This document shows positions 37,455 to 48,200 of a stretch of 64,000 bases of DNA, one piece after another (the stretch's first letter is position 1; each line of letters begins with the position of its first letter). This DNA comes from Bacteroides sp. 51 (GTDB lineage: Bacteria; Bacteroidota; Bacteroidia; Bacteroidales; Bacteroidaceae): assembly GCF_010500965.1 (NCBI RefSeq), contig NZ_QVMI01000030.1, positions 29,906 to 93,905 on the forward strand. The letters are read 5' to 3'. The notes below the pieces were generated by a model. That model had not been told where the DNA came from. It did no database searches and was given only the letters and a program-made list of their open reading frames with translations. The translations under genes and the position numbers were made by a program.

Positions 37455-37487
37455 CTCCCCCTCCATCCCTTTGAGACGGAGGGGGAG
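37455..37487. terminator. Hairpin between convergent genes
   Basis: CTCCCCCTCC and GGAGGGGGAG form a 10-bp GC-rich stem with a 13-nt loop, between the convergent nitroreductase and GH43 genes. T runs are poor on both sides, so termination is presumed from position. Confidence 0.5.
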
Positions 37488-37494
37488 AAAGATT

Positions 37495-38505
37495 TTATCT
37501 CGTTTGTTTCACCATCTGTATCGTTCCATCCTCATTGTAGTACAACTTATCTACACAAACAGAACGCAACCAGTCATTAAATTCCCCATTCTTTTCGGAA
37601 AGGTCGCTACTGTGATAGAAAGAGAACCATTGACCTTTATACTCTACGATAGAACCATGATTGGTATAGCTATTGGTTGGTTCCATATAAATTCCTTTAT
37701 GCTCCCAAGGGCCCAGCGGATTATTGCTGGTTGCATAACGCATTCTGTTATCTCCTTTTACACCATCATTCCAGTTATCATCGTGGTTATCTGAATATGA
37801 CAGATAGTAAACACCATCTTTCTTGTGTATCCATGTAGCTTCGTGGAAATCAACAAGACCTTCCATCAGTTGAAGTTCGCCATCAAGTTCGATCATATTG
37901 TCTTTCAGCTTAGCGCCGTAGCTTTTTCCGCCGCCACCGTAGTAGAAATAAGCCTGTCCGTCATCATCAACAAAGACACAGGGGTCGATTTCTCCCTGAT
38001 CGGGTAAACCAATCAACCAATGGTCCAGACAAACAAAACCGGTAGCTGGCTTATCGCTGACAGCAATACCGATCTTCCATGAATTATTCCACTCCGGACC
38101 GCTTGGATGGGGGAAATAGAAATAATACTTACCATCTTTATAAGCACAATCGGGTGCCCACATAAAAGTTCCGCCGTTAGGTAAAACTCCTCCCCAAGGC
38201 ACATCTTTAGCTTCAAGAATCTGGCCGTGGTCTGTCCAGTTGATCATGTCGTCTGTGGAGAACACATGGTATTTATCCATAAAATCACACCCTCGTGGAG
38301 GAGCATTGTCATGCGAGGCATATACATACAAACGTCCGTCATCCCAAACGTGGGCAGAAGGGTCGGCAGTGTACATGTGTTTGATAAACGGATTGGGAGC
38401 AATAGAGTCGAACAACTCCGCTTTGGCAGTGCTTTCTTTAGACTGACAGGCAGCTAAAGAAAGGATTGCTCCGAACAGGAAAAGAGAATAGAGAATCTTC
38501 TTCAT
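37495..38505 (-). CDS. Glycoside hydrolase family 43 lipoprotein
   Basis: The protein is 336 residues with a lipobox (LSLAAC). The five-bladed propeller signature residues are Asp in YTADPSAHVWDDGRLYVY, Asp in QGEIDPCVF and Glu in VDFHEATWIHKK, matching the catalytic base, pKa modulator and acid of GH43. Typical activities are alpha-L-arabinofuranosidase, beta-xylosidase or galactan-cleaving; the specific one cannot be read. It is the last gene of the large PUL's minus-strand run. Confidence 0.9.
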   Translation of the reverse strand: MKKILYSLFLFGAILSLAACQSKESTAKAELFDSIAPNPFIKHMYTADPSAHVWDDGRLYVYASHDNAPPRGCDFMDKYHVFSTDDMINWTDHGQILEAKDVPWGGVLPNGGTFMWAPDCAYKDGKYYFYFPHPSGPEWNNSWKIGIAVSDKPATGFVCLDHWLIGLPDQGEIDPCVFVDDDGQAYFYYGGGGKSYGAKLKDNMIELDGELQLMEGLVDFHEATWIHKKDGVYYLSYSDNHDDNWNDGVKGDNRMRYATSNNPLGPWEHKGIYMEPTNSYTNHGSIVEYKGQWFSFYHSSDLSEKNGEFNDWLRSVCVDKLYYNEDGTIQMVKQTR

Positions 38506-38541
38506 GGTTTTATTGTTTAATAGATTTATAAATTACATTCA

Positions 38542-40812
38542 TTATTTACTAGTGCCCGAAGGCGGTACGTTATCCGGAGAAGCCGCCCATTGCTTATTGG
38601 CTTTGTCGCCCATTACCAGTACCAGTTTACCACCATTTTCAATATCCGAATGAGAGAACCAAGGCTTATTCCATTCCTTGCCATTCAGGGTAGCCGATTG
38701 GATATACTTATTCCGGTCAGAACAATGCTGTGCTTCCACTTCAAATACTTTGCCATTGCTCAACATCATCTTGGTATAAGGGAACAAAGGACTTCCGATA
38801 TTATAGGCTGGCATCCCCGGAGTCACCGGATAGAATCCCAATGCAGAGAAGACCACAAAGGCCGACATACCACCACCGTCTTCATCACCGGGAAGCCCCA
38901 TCAAGTCGTTGCGGAACCATTGATGCAGTAGGGTGCGGATACGTTTCTGGGTTTTCCAAGGTTGCCCGGCATAGTTATACAGATATGGAATGTGCAAGCT
39001 AGGCTCGTTTGCCATAGAGAACTGACCTACATTACCGGTATGGTCGGGAATCTGAGCATAGAATTCAAATTTGCTCTTACCTAATGGCTCATTGAATGTC
39101 TGATCCAGGTTCCGGATGAACTGGTCAGGCCCACCCATCAGCCCGATCAAATCGGCCACGTTGTGAGGAACATCCCAACGATATACCCAACCGTTATTCT
39201 CGCCATAATAATCGCGGGCGCCCATGCCACCGGAATACCGATAATCGAATGGTTCGATGAACTTACCGTCTTTATCTTTCGGGTGGAAGAAAGCCGTTTC
39301 GGCATTATATACATTCCGATAATTATATGCGCACTTTGCATAATGGGCAGCCTCATCTTCCAGTCCCAATTCAGCAGCAATCAGCGACAAGCACCATTGA
39401 TCGTATGCCGTTCCCAGTGTTACTGCAATGGGTTGCCTTTTTTCATAGGGTTCAACGTTGGGCACGGTTTCTTTTTCACCGGGATATAAAGCCGGAATAT
39501 ATCCGTTCTTTTTATAGAAATCGTCCAGCCATCCGGCAGGTGCACCCGACCAGGGAATCAAAGTTTTTTCTTCAATTCCTTTTTTACAAGCCTCGTATGC
39601 TTTCTCCAGATCGAAACCACGAAGACCTTTTATATAACCATCAATAACAGTAGCTACAGCGTGGTTGGAGTTCATACGGCGGGAGTCGCCGGTGATTTCA
39701 GGAAAAGTAGGCATCCACATTTTACCCATTTGCTCGGCCATGCGCAGGTAAGAGTTGATGACATCAACCTCTACTTTATCGTCAATCAGTACGCGCAGGG
39801 GGTGCGTAGCACGGTAGGTATCCCAAATCCAATCATCGGTATAGAATGGAATGCCATTGTCGTCGTGTACTTGTCCGTCAAACGCGCTATAATAGCGTCC
39901 GTTCTCACTTATGCATACCGGACGCTCAAAGCAACGGTACAGGGAGGTATAGAATACGGTCTTATCGTCATCGTTTGTTCCTTGTACCGTGATTTTTTCC
40001 AACTCTTTGTTCCAGATGTCACGACCTTTAGCAGCCAGAGCGGTTACATCATAATCGTTTAGCTCTCTTTTTAAGTTTTCTTTAGCCTGTGCTTCGCTAA
40101 TAAACGAAACGCCATAACGCAAATTGAGCGTTTGCGCCCCTGTGCCATAATCAAGAATTACACAGGCATTTTCTCCTTCGGTTTCTTTTTTACCTTCAAT
40201 AATATTGTTCTGCGCCCAAACGCCAACTTGCTGAGGTATCTGCTGGGTTTCCAGATATAGATACACCCGCGTATTGTTTTCGAGCAATTGATATCCGCTT
40301 ACGGTATTTTCCTCTACCCTCATGGCACCGTTACGCGAATTGAATATGAGATAATTAGGGCAATCGGGTTCCGTATATTCTATCTGATAGATTGCCGATT
40401 GGTGCGATAGAGCATAAGAAGCTACGATACCATACTCATCCAGATCAACCCGATAGGAATAAGGAGACAACTGCTCGTTGTCGTAGCTATACTGAATGAC
40501 ATGTGAAATACATTCCGAGGTACCCTGAAAAGGGCTCAGATTGAAAGCCGACGAACCGCGATGGCTGGTGACGATCAGAGGCAGGCCATTAAGTTTATCT
40601 CCGGTATAATCGGCCCGTTCCGGATAAACCCGTAACATGCTGTTGGGAAGGTGAATGGTGGGGTATGTAGGGACTAAAAGATGGCTGATGTTCCCCATAT
40701 AAGGGTTGACATAATCAACCGGTGCCTTCTCGGTCGTCGTGGGTTGTCCCGAAGTACATGACAACATAAACGCTGTACATACTATTGATAAAGCTAGAGT
40801 TGTGAGTTTCAT
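38542..40812 (-). CDS. Glycoside hydrolase family 92 alpha-mannosidase
   Basis: The protein is 756 residues, typical of the family, with a lipobox (FMLSC). The N-terminal beta-sandwich (VDYVNPYMG) and the helical catalytic domain are recognised by YTDDWIWDTYRATHPL, GNVGQFSMANEPSLHIPYLYNYAGQPW, GLPGDEDGGGMSAFVVFSALGFYPVTPG. GH92 enzymes are calcium-dependent exo-alpha-mannosidases that trim N-glycans or mannans. It lies 36 bp upstream of the GH43 gene. Confidence 0.95.
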   Translation of the reverse strand: MKLTTLALSIVCTAFMLSCTSGQPTTTEKAPVDYVNPYMGNISHLLVPTYPTIHLPNSMLRVYPERADYTGDKLNGLPLIVTSHRGSSAFNLSPFQGTSECISHVIQYSYDNEQLSPYSYRVDLDEYGIVASYALSHQSAIYQIEYTEPDCPNYLIFNSRNGAMRVEENTVSGYQLLENNTRVYLYLETQQIPQQVGVWAQNNIIEGKKETEGENACVILDYGTGAQTLNLRYGVSFISEAQAKENLKRELNDYDVTALAAKGRDIWNKELEKITVQGTNDDDKTVFYTSLYRCFERPVCISENGRYYSAFDGQVHDDNGIPFYTDDWIWDTYRATHPLRVLIDDKVEVDVINSYLRMAEQMGKMWMPTFPEITGDSRRMNSNHAVATVIDGYIKGLRGFDLEKAYEACKKGIEEKTLIPWSGAPAGWLDDFYKKNGYIPALYPGEKETVPNVEPYEKRQPIAVTLGTAYDQWCLSLIAAELGLEDEAAHYAKCAYNYRNVYNAETAFFHPKDKDGKFIEPFDYRYSGGMGARDYYGENNGWVYRWDVPHNVADLIGLMGGPDQFIRNLDQTFNEPLGKSKFEFYAQIPDHTGNVGQFSMANEPSLHIPYLYNYAGQPWKTQKRIRTLLHQWFRNDLMGLPGDEDGGGMSAFVVFSALGFYPVTPGMPAYNIGSPLFPYTKMMLSNGKVFEVEAQHCSDRNKYIQSATLNGKEWNKPWFSHSDIENGGKLVLVMGDKANKQWAASPDNVPPSGTSK

Positions 40813-40861
40813 AACAATCTTTTTAATTTTACGCTATTTCTGTAGGGTTATGAGTGTAAAT

Positions 40862-40953
40862 GATTAGCTGTAGGGGCGGTTCGCGAACCGCCCAAAAATG
40901 GTTTCCTGTGTATTCTGGGCATTGGGCGGTTCGCGAACAGCCCCTACAGTAAA
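40862..40953. repeat. Inverted repeat, family C, complete copy
   Basis: Two arms of about 32 bp contain GGCGGTTCGCGAACCGCC (left) and GGGCGGTTCGCGAAC (right), bounded by CTGTAGGGGC / GCCCCTACAG. Each arm is itself palindromic. It lies between the GH71/99-like gene and the GH92 gene, 25 bp after the stop of the former. A half copy occurs at 55927-55953. Confidence 0.85.
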
Positions 40954-40977
40954 TCACTCCTTTCCAATCCGTTTCTA

Positions 40978-42450
40978 TCATTTCCTTGCCGGCAATGTGC
41001 CCGATAGTGGAATTTCTCCCCTTAGCATTTGCCGTCCCTGTCCGGTGAGCCATAAGTAATGATCCGTTGGCAGGTTATCCTCAATACCGCCGAACTCAAC
41101 TTTATAATCACTGGCAAGGGTGTATTTGGCATCATCGGTACCCGGCTTTGAAACCATGGAATAATTTCCATCCTTAAACCTTACATAGTAAATATCGGCA
41201 GCCTCATTGCTTGGTACATCTTTTTTATTAAGACATTTGTAAAGAGCCGTACCTTCGTCTATTTCGTCGAACATAGCCATGTACAGCATCTGTGCTCCCG
41301 ACTTGATACAGTGATACATCTGATTCCAAAGGAACTGTCCACCGTGACGCTCGTTCACTCCGTTCTCGGGGTGCATATTACGGTCCGAAGATCCTGCGAA
41401 GCAAAGTGGTGCGTATTCTACTTTGTTCTCATTACACCATTTAACATCATTCTCAATTAGGCTGTGAAAGTTAGCATAGTTATCCATTCCATAACGTCCC
41501 ACGAACCAAGGCATAATCACATCCGAAGCCTTGATCAGATCATGCAGTTTAGCATCGGGCAGTGCATCGTTGCGTCGTTCACGCCAATGAGTCGGTACTC
41601 CCAGCATCAGGCTGAAACCTTTTTCTTTAAGTCCGTTCATCAGTGTTTCCACATCGTTGAGCGAGAATGGACGACCGTCATTGAAACCTACGCCCCAAAG
41701 CGTAATAAGCGGCTTCCCACCTTGATGAAGATAGAACTTTTGTTTCGTTCTGTCTTTCAACTGGTATTTATCCATGATATCCTGTGCATCGGCCAATACT
41801 TTATTCAACCGTGCGGGGGTGAAACCACCCAAGTCGTACATGACGCAGATGGCCCGCTGATGGGTATTAGAAGCATCCATAGCCGATTCCAACACTTTAT
41901 CGAAGTGGTCTTTTCCATCGGGATTGTCGATTACTTCACCTACGAAGCGTTGCATGAATGCCCCATCGATGCCGTAATCCTTCATCCACTTAAAGTGAAG
42001 CATGACGGTAGATTTATCATAGGCACTATAAACTGTCGGGTGACCGCCACCGGGAAGGGTGAAAGATTCGACCGGATACTTTACTTCGTACTCCCTCATA
42101 TCGGGCCAGAAGTCGATAGAATTCCGAAGCACACCCGGTTCAAACCGGTCATTTTCACGATAGTGATACCATTCGGTATTTTTATGCTTACTGTGCGAGC
42201 AGCCGTCGCCCGGCGTGCCGAACCAACCCTGATAACCGGTCATTACAAGCCCCCGGTAACTATCGAATGGTTCGCCTTCCTTGTGTAAGATAAAGTCAGG
42301 CACATTGTATTCATCCTCTTTACCCGGTTCTTCCGGTTTTTCGGGCTCCTCAATTGCGGGAGGAATATAGTCATTGTCTCCGTCGCTACAAGCTACTGTG
42401 CTGGTCAGAAGACCGCACAGTATAAATAGATATAGACTTTTAAATTTCAT
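40978..42450 (-). CDS. GH71/99-like secreted protein (endo-alpha-mannanase-like candidate)
   Basis: The protein is 490 residues. A lipobox (STVAC) is followed by an acidic Pro/Glu linker and a TIM-barrel domain starting YRGLVMTGYQGWFGTPGDG. FDEIDEGTALYK carries an ExxEGT pair, like the two catalytic glutamates (EWHEGT) of GH99 endo-alpha-1,2-mannosidases/mannanases. A paralogue of 408 residues without the linker lies at 55966-57192. The assignment to true GH99 is not certain; the family is often called xylosidase or GH71/99-like in databases. Confidence 0.8.
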   Translation of the reverse strand: MKFKSLYLFILCGLLTSTVACSDGDNDYIPPAIEEPEKPEEPGKEDEYNVPDFILHKEGEPFDSYRGLVMTGYQGWFGTPGDGCSHSKHKNTEWYHYRENDRFEPGVLRNSIDFWPDMREYEVKYPVESFTLPGGGHPTVYSAYDKSTVMLHFKWMKDYGIDGAFMQRFVGEVIDNPDGKDHFDKVLESAMDASNTHQRAICVMYDLGGFTPARLNKVLADAQDIMDKYQLKDRTKQKFYLHQGGKPLITLWGVGFNDGRPFSLNDVETLMNGLKEKGFSLMLGVPTHWRERRNDALPDAKLHDLIKASDVIMPWFVGRYGMDNYANFHSLIENDVKWCNENKVEYAPLCFAGSSDRNMHPENGVNERHGGQFLWNQMYHCIKSGAQMLYMAMFDEIDEGTALYKCLNKKDVPSNEAADIYYVRFKDGNYSMVSKPGTDDAKYTLASDYKVEFGGIEDNLPTDHYLWLTGQGRQMLRGEIPLSGTLPARK

Positions 42451-42476
42451 CTTTTCAAATATTAGCTTCGTTATTA

Positions 42477-43199
42477 CTACTCAACTTTGATTTCTTTAAT
42501 CTCCGTATAATTAAACTTCTCAAAGTCATCGCGCACCTTTGCACCCATGCGAACGAAATAGATATAGCCGGGTTTCACTTTTGCTTTAACTGTAAAAACC
42601 TTACTCTTACCATCATCCAGCTTCTCAAGCTTTTCCCATGTCGACATTATATTTACCCTGTGGGCAGTATTATTATAATAACTGATGCAATTAGCTGCAC
42701 CACAGAACTGGTTCAGACTGAGATACGGACGAATTTCCATAATCTGGGGTAAGCCCTCTTTCTTCGGTGCATCTATGCGACAATGCATGAAAAGCGAGTC
42801 GCCAACAAGTTCGGTCTGGAAATCGAACAACTTTAAATAAGGGGTTACTTCAAAATTCTGAGTCACCGTTTTCTTTCCAATACCCAAACGTATGGTATCG
42901 GCAGGCCACCAGGCACCCTGAGGAACAATATCATAGGTACCGTTAAATAGTTTGGTATTATTGAACGTTCCGTCCTGTTTCACCGGAATATCCTGATGTT
43001 CGGGATTAAGGCTAAAGCTCTTTTCCCAGATGCGGACACGGCATTCGCCCTGGTCGGCCAGAAGATTCTCGCCTGTAGTGACATCAATAATGCGTCCGGT
43101 GAAATGAGCGCCCGGTTCGTCGAAATTATCTACTTCCATGCACGAGGCCATTAACATGGCCGATGCACCGACAAACAGACTGTATATTAACTTTTTCAT
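42477..43199 (-). CDS. DUF3823 surface lipoprotein (SusE-position)
   Basis: The protein is 240 residues with a lipobox (MLMASC). The first half is a prealbumin-like/carboxypeptidase-regulatory-like fold (FTGRIIDVTTGENLLADQGECRVRIWE) and the pattern fits DUF3823. Such proteins sit immediately after susD in many PULs and are presumed glycan-binding at the cell surface. It is 30 bp after the susD stop and 26 bp before the GH71/99-like gene. Confidence 0.85.
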   Translation of the reverse strand: MKKLIYSLFVGASAMLMASCMEVDNFDEPGAHFTGRIIDVTTGENLLADQGECRVRIWEKSFSLNPEHQDIPVKQDGTFNNTKLFNGTYDIVPQGAWWPADTIRLGIGKKTVTQNFEVTPYLKLFDFQTELVGDSLFMHCRIDAPKKEGLPQIMEIRPYLSLNQFCGAANCISYYNNTAHRVNIMSTWEKLEKLDDGKSKVFTVKAKVKPGYIYFVRMGAKVRDDFEKFNYTEIKEIKVE

Positions 43200-43229
43200 A
43201 TTCGTACTCTTTTACTTGGTTTACTATTA

Positions 43230-45224
43230 TTAATAACCATCATTACGTATGAGTTTGGGGTTCTTACCGATTTCTCCTCCGGGGATCTGTTCGTAATACC
43301 ACCTTTTAAAGAAATCTACTTTGCGACCCTCGCGTTCTACTTCATTGAGGTATATGTATTTACCTTCCGAAAGCACATAATAAGGAAGCAATGTGTGTGG
43401 CCAGTAGCCATTCTGGAACATGATATCGGCCACCCTCCAACGGCGCAGGTCATACAAGCGATGATTTTCGAAGCAAAGCTCGCGTGCACGCTCGTCGCGG
43501 ATGTATTGCAGGTTTTCGTCAATCGGGAAACCATAGACAGGAGAACCGATATCTTCCGGAGTGCCTACCATTTCATGGCGTTTGGCGCCTGCACGGTCGC
43601 GTATCTCATTTACATACTCGAATGCTTTTGATTTAAGTGATTCATCATCTCTTATAAGTCCCAGTTCATAAGATGCTTCTGCCATGTTGCAAAGGATTTC
43701 ACCGTAACGGAACACCTTCCACGACTGTGTACTTCCGTGAAGTCCGCGACTTGCAGATGTTGCGGCGCTATTCACATACTTGCGGATAAATGCTCCGGTG
43801 CGGGTATAACCTTCATCGCCTTTACCTTCGGCCAGTCCATATTTCCCACTCACTTTTACATTTTTATGCCCGTCAATATCCTGAGTCTTACCTGGGTCAG
43901 AAGCTCTTACACGATACGTATTTGTATAGTCATTTATACTACCCTGTGTATCGGCAGTGCCATCGCTTGCCAAACCCGGGTAAGCCTTATAAACACCTCC
44001 CTGAACATCCAGTACAGCACCCGATGCCGTTTCCGTCATTCCCGGGAAGAAGAAGTTGGCACGTGCACGAGGTTCCATTTCGTCTGTATCCCAAAGGTCT
44101 TCCATCCTGTCAAAGCGTACAGGTTTGCCATCCTCATCGGTAATTGCAGGCATTTCAAAGAGTCCCATGATTTCCCATACCGGTTGCAAAGCAGATCCTA
44201 CGTTATTGGCCAGCCCCTCGCCCAATGGCAACACCATCGTATCCCAACTGTGGAATAAGCTGGTATTTTCATAAGGAGTTGACGCTAAAGCACCATACTG
44301 CTTAACCATAATATCTTCGGGGTTATCTTTATCTTTGAGAAATACATCTACGTATGCTTTTTCTTTGTCCGATCCTGTATACAATGTAAAACCTGCTTCC
44401 TGAAGGAATTTGCCGGCATCAAGAGAATACTGGAAAAACTCCTGCGCTTTGTCGGCCGGCATTCCCATCAAACCTGCTTGGACAGCCGGTCCGGTTGTAC
44501 CGATATATCCACCATATTTAGCAATGGAACCTGCATACAACATTGCGCGAGACATCAAAGCAGCGGCAGCATACCGATTGGCACGTCCTACTTCCTCTTT
44601 TTTCGTTGAAGCGTTCTCCATAGCAAACTTCAGGTCGCTGTAGATAAACTTCCAACAGTCATACTCCGTATCACGTGGTTGTTGCAACTCTTCGGTTGGT
44701 GCTTTGGGGTCGAGTACTTTATCGACAATAGGCACACCGCCATAACGTTTTACAATACCGAAATAGTAGAATGCACGCAGGAAATAGGCTTCGCCCATAT
44801 ATGCATTGAATTCTTCTTCCGTATAGATGTTACTATACCCGGGGAAATTCTCTATAAAGTAATTGATATCGCGAATGCGATCGTAGTTCCAATATCCCCA
44901 ACCATCTCCGTAGGAAGGTTCGCGTCCTGTGGCTTCGCACGCAGCAGTAGCCGGACTGCCTTTCTGTGCTTCCCATTTGTTTCCTGTGTGCCAGCCACCC
45001 TGGTTCACTGTTGCATAACCTTTGTTATCGCCATTCTGTTTGTAGTTAAAGTCTTCTATAGGAAGATCCTGGTAGATGAGTGCAAAATACTTCTTGATAC
45101 CATTGTCGGATACGAAGAGGCCATTTTCGTATATCAGCCCCTTGGGTTCCAGATCCATATCATAGCAGGAAGATACCGTAAGGCCTAGTGCAGCTACCAC
45201 AAATAAATATTTTATTGTTTTCAT
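43230..45224 (-). CDS. SusD/RagB-type surface glycan-binding lipoprotein
   Basis: The protein is 664 residues, longer than average. The lipobox is LTVSSC, followed by YDMDLEPKG. TPR-like helices (YFLRAFYYFGIVKRYGGVPIVDK, AALMSRAMLYAGSIAKYGG) and the C-terminal LQYIRDERARELCFENHRLYDLRRW are typical SusD. It starts 11 bp after the susC stop. Confidence 0.96.
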   Translation of the reverse strand: MKTIKYLFVVAALGLTVSSCYDMDLEPKGLIYENGLFVSDNGIKKYFALIYQDLPIEDFNYKQNGDNKGYATVNQGGWHTGNKWEAQKGSPATAACEATGREPSYGDGWGYWNYDRIRDINYFIENFPGYSNIYTEEEFNAYMGEAYFLRAFYYFGIVKRYGGVPIVDKVLDPKAPTEELQQPRDTEYDCWKFIYSDLKFAMENASTKKEEVGRANRYAAAALMSRAMLYAGSIAKYGGYIGTTGPAVQAGLMGMPADKAQEFFQYSLDAGKFLQEAGFTLYTGSDKEKAYVDVFLKDKDNPEDIMVKQYGALASTPYENTSLFHSWDTMVLPLGEGLANNVGSALQPVWEIMGLFEMPAITDEDGKPVRFDRMEDLWDTDEMEPRARANFFFPGMTETASGAVLDVQGGVYKAYPGLASDGTADTQGSINDYTNTYRVRASDPGKTQDIDGHKNVKVSGKYGLAEGKGDEGYTRTGAFIRKYVNSAATSASRGLHGSTQSWKVFRYGEILCNMAEASYELGLIRDDESLKSKAFEYVNEIRDRAGAKRHEMVGTPEDIGSPVYGFPIDENLQYIRDERARELCFENHRLYDLRRWRVADIMFQNGYWPHTLLPYYVLSEGKYIYLNEVEREGRKVDFFKRWYYEQIPGGEIGKNPKLIRNDGY

Positions 45225-45235
45225 ATTCTTTCGTC

Positions 45236-48200
45236 TTAGAATTTAATTGTTGCACCAATATTAAATGTACGGTTCACCGGGTAATTATAGAACAGGACGC
45301 CAGTTTCATCGTTTTTGTTTGCTCCTCCCTGACGGCCGGGACGTTCGGGGTCGATATTGTCTAGTCCGGTAAAGGTCAGGAGGTTATAAGCATTTACATA
45401 AACACGAAGGTCTTGTATGCCTGCTTTCGACAACCATACTTTAGGTAGTGTATAACCTACCTCGAGTGTTTTCAAACGGATATAAGATGTGTTCTGAATA
45501 CCTGTTGTACCTGTATTGAAACTGTGTCCGGTAGCCGGATAGAGTCCCGAGATCCATTGTGTATTCGGATTCCACGGGTCGTCCGTAGGATTTAATGTAT
45601 GCCAACGGTCTTTGTAGATGTCTAATACGGCACCACCATTGAACGGAGCAACTTCTGTAAATACTTCACCATACGAGTTGTACACTCCGGCAGCCCCTTG
45701 CCAGTTCATAGACAGGTCAATGCCTTTCCATTCGGCGCCCATTGTTATACCGTAGTTGAATACCGGCAGGTTGAAGTTGGCTACAGGATGCTTATCATCA
45801 TCATTTACAATACCATCGCCATTCCAGTCTTCATAGTAATAGTCGCCGGGCAATGTACCCTGCCCCAGGTTAGCGCCGGTTGTACCATGATAGCGAATCT
45901 GATCGTAACTGTAAAAACGTCCGCCCTCTTCGTAAGCAAACCAGATGTCTTTGTTACGGCCCGATACTTTGTCACGATACCAGTTTCTCATTGAATTACC
46001 TGCCTGACTATCTATTTTATAATCCCAGCGGTTTTTAGTGGCCGAGATCTGTCCGTTTACCCAATAGGTCAGACCGATGGAAGGTATTCTGTTGCGATGG
46101 CCCAGGCTGATTTCCCAACCGAAGGTTTCGTCGCTTTCGAGATTCTCTTTCGGCATTGATGCACCTACGGTACCCGGAATGAGAGCTGATGATGTTTCCA
46201 ACAACCCATCACGTTTACGTTTAAATACTTCGACTGTACCGCTCAGTTTCTGGTTCCACAAATCGAAGTCGATTCCCAGATTGTAGGTTTTCGCTGTGTA
46301 CCAGGTTAAATCGGGATTAGGAATAGCTGTTGCAGAAACGCCCGACACGTATTTTCCATTATAGTAATACCCCACTTCGTTTTTGAGTTCGTATGCTACC
46401 ACCGTTTGAGGATATGTGCTGGCTGCTTCATCATCTCCCATCTCACCATATGAGGCACGAATCTTCAGGTTGCTAAGGAAAGGCACCCATTCTTTCATAA
46501 AGACTTCTTCGCTGATACGCCATCCGGCAGAGACGGCGGGGAAAAAGCCCCAGCGCGAACCTTTCGGGAAGCTGGACGAACCGTCGTAACGGAATGAGAA
46601 ATCGGCCATATAGCGTCCTTTATAATCATAATTAACCCTGCCGACAATAGCTTGGCGGGTTTTCTCGCCTGCACCGTCCATAAAAGCGATTTGGTCGTCG
46701 GTTTCGCCGTAAACCAGTTCTTCTCCATCAAGGAGCATAACACGCTGTGCATAAAAACTATCCCAGTTGTTGTATTGTTCTTCGAACAGTACCAAACCGC
46801 TCACGCTGTGATCGCCAAACTTATTGGCGTAATTCAGTGAGAGTTGCATTACAGTTCCGTAAGAAGGGGCTGTGGTGCGTCTTAAGTAGGGGTTTTCATT
46901 GCGGGTGAAGGTTTCCAGTTCACCGTCAGTACCCCGGTTGTACAAGTTGTAGAGACGTTTAAGGTCTGTATTGTTTGTTGTAGCATAATCGTAGCTATAG
47001 AAGGCGCGTGCGTTCAGACCCTTCACTCCGGGAATGTCGTAAGTTAAAGCCATAGAACCGTTGAAGTTGATACGTTTCTCGCGGCGGTAACCGGTGAAAC
47101 GGCTATCAATAGCGGCCGCGGGGTTTTCGTCTTCCAACATATCGGCATCGAAAGCCGGTAGCGAATGATCGCCGTCTACCCAAACCTGAGAGGTTGGTTT
47201 GTAGGTCCATGCTCTTTTATATACTGTCCAGATGTCGGTAAATGGTTGGTTCTTTTCGTCCATGTATCCGCTGGTTTGTATGCTGGCTTTCAGTCGGTTG
47301 GTGATTTTGGCATCTACGTTACCACGGAAGTTCCAACGGTCATAATTCAATGAGCCGCTTCTGTAAGCTCCTTCTTGTTTCATATACCCCAGGTTGAAGA
47401 AGTAGGTTACTTTTTCGGCTCCACCATTGAGGCTGACGTTGTATTGTTGTTGGGGTACGTTGTCTTTAAACAGTTCGTCGGTCCAGCTTGTACCTTTCTT
47501 GCGGCCGGTACTGTACTCCAGCATCTCATCCCAGGTGTACTTGCCCGGACTGCGGTTGGGGTAGTTCATATCGCCAAAGCTGTTGTATTGTTTCTCATTT
47601 ACGAGCAGCATGTGGTCTACGGCGCTTGCCGTTTCGGGCACATAGAGGAATTGTTGCCAGCCATAGTTGGCCGAGAAAGTGATGTCGAACTTGCCTCCGG
47701 TAGATTCACCTTTCTTGGTCGTTACCAGGATTACGCCGTTGGCGGCACGGATACCGTAGATGGCTGCCGAAGCATCTTTCAGTACGGAAACGTTCTCGAT
47801 TTCGTTGGCATCCATACGCGAGAAGTAGTCCTGGTCGCGTGGAATACCGTCGACAACGATAAGGGGTGATCCCATACCACGGATGTCGATTTTGTTGTTG
47901 AATTCGCCTGGTTGTGAACTTGATTGTGTAATACGCACACCGGGCACTTTACCGGATAGCATGTTCACTACGTTTTCGTTCTTGGTGACGACCATTTCTT
48001 TGTTGTTGATGGCCGAGACAGCACCGGTCAGCGTGGCTTTCTTTTGGGTACCGTAACCTACTACGACTACTTCGTCCAATACCTTGGAGTCTTCTTTGAG
48101 TGTGATAGTGAGGTTGGTAGATGAGGCGGTTACAGTGGCATCCTGATAGCCGATAAAGCTAATGGTTAGCTTTTCGGTACTTGATGCTTCTATGGTAAAC

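Noticed and set aside
40978-42450. Firm naming as a GH99 endo-alpha-mannanase
   Set aside because: Only the ExxEGT pair and the overall pattern support it; without an alignment the true family cannot be settled, so the looser GH71/99-like call is used.
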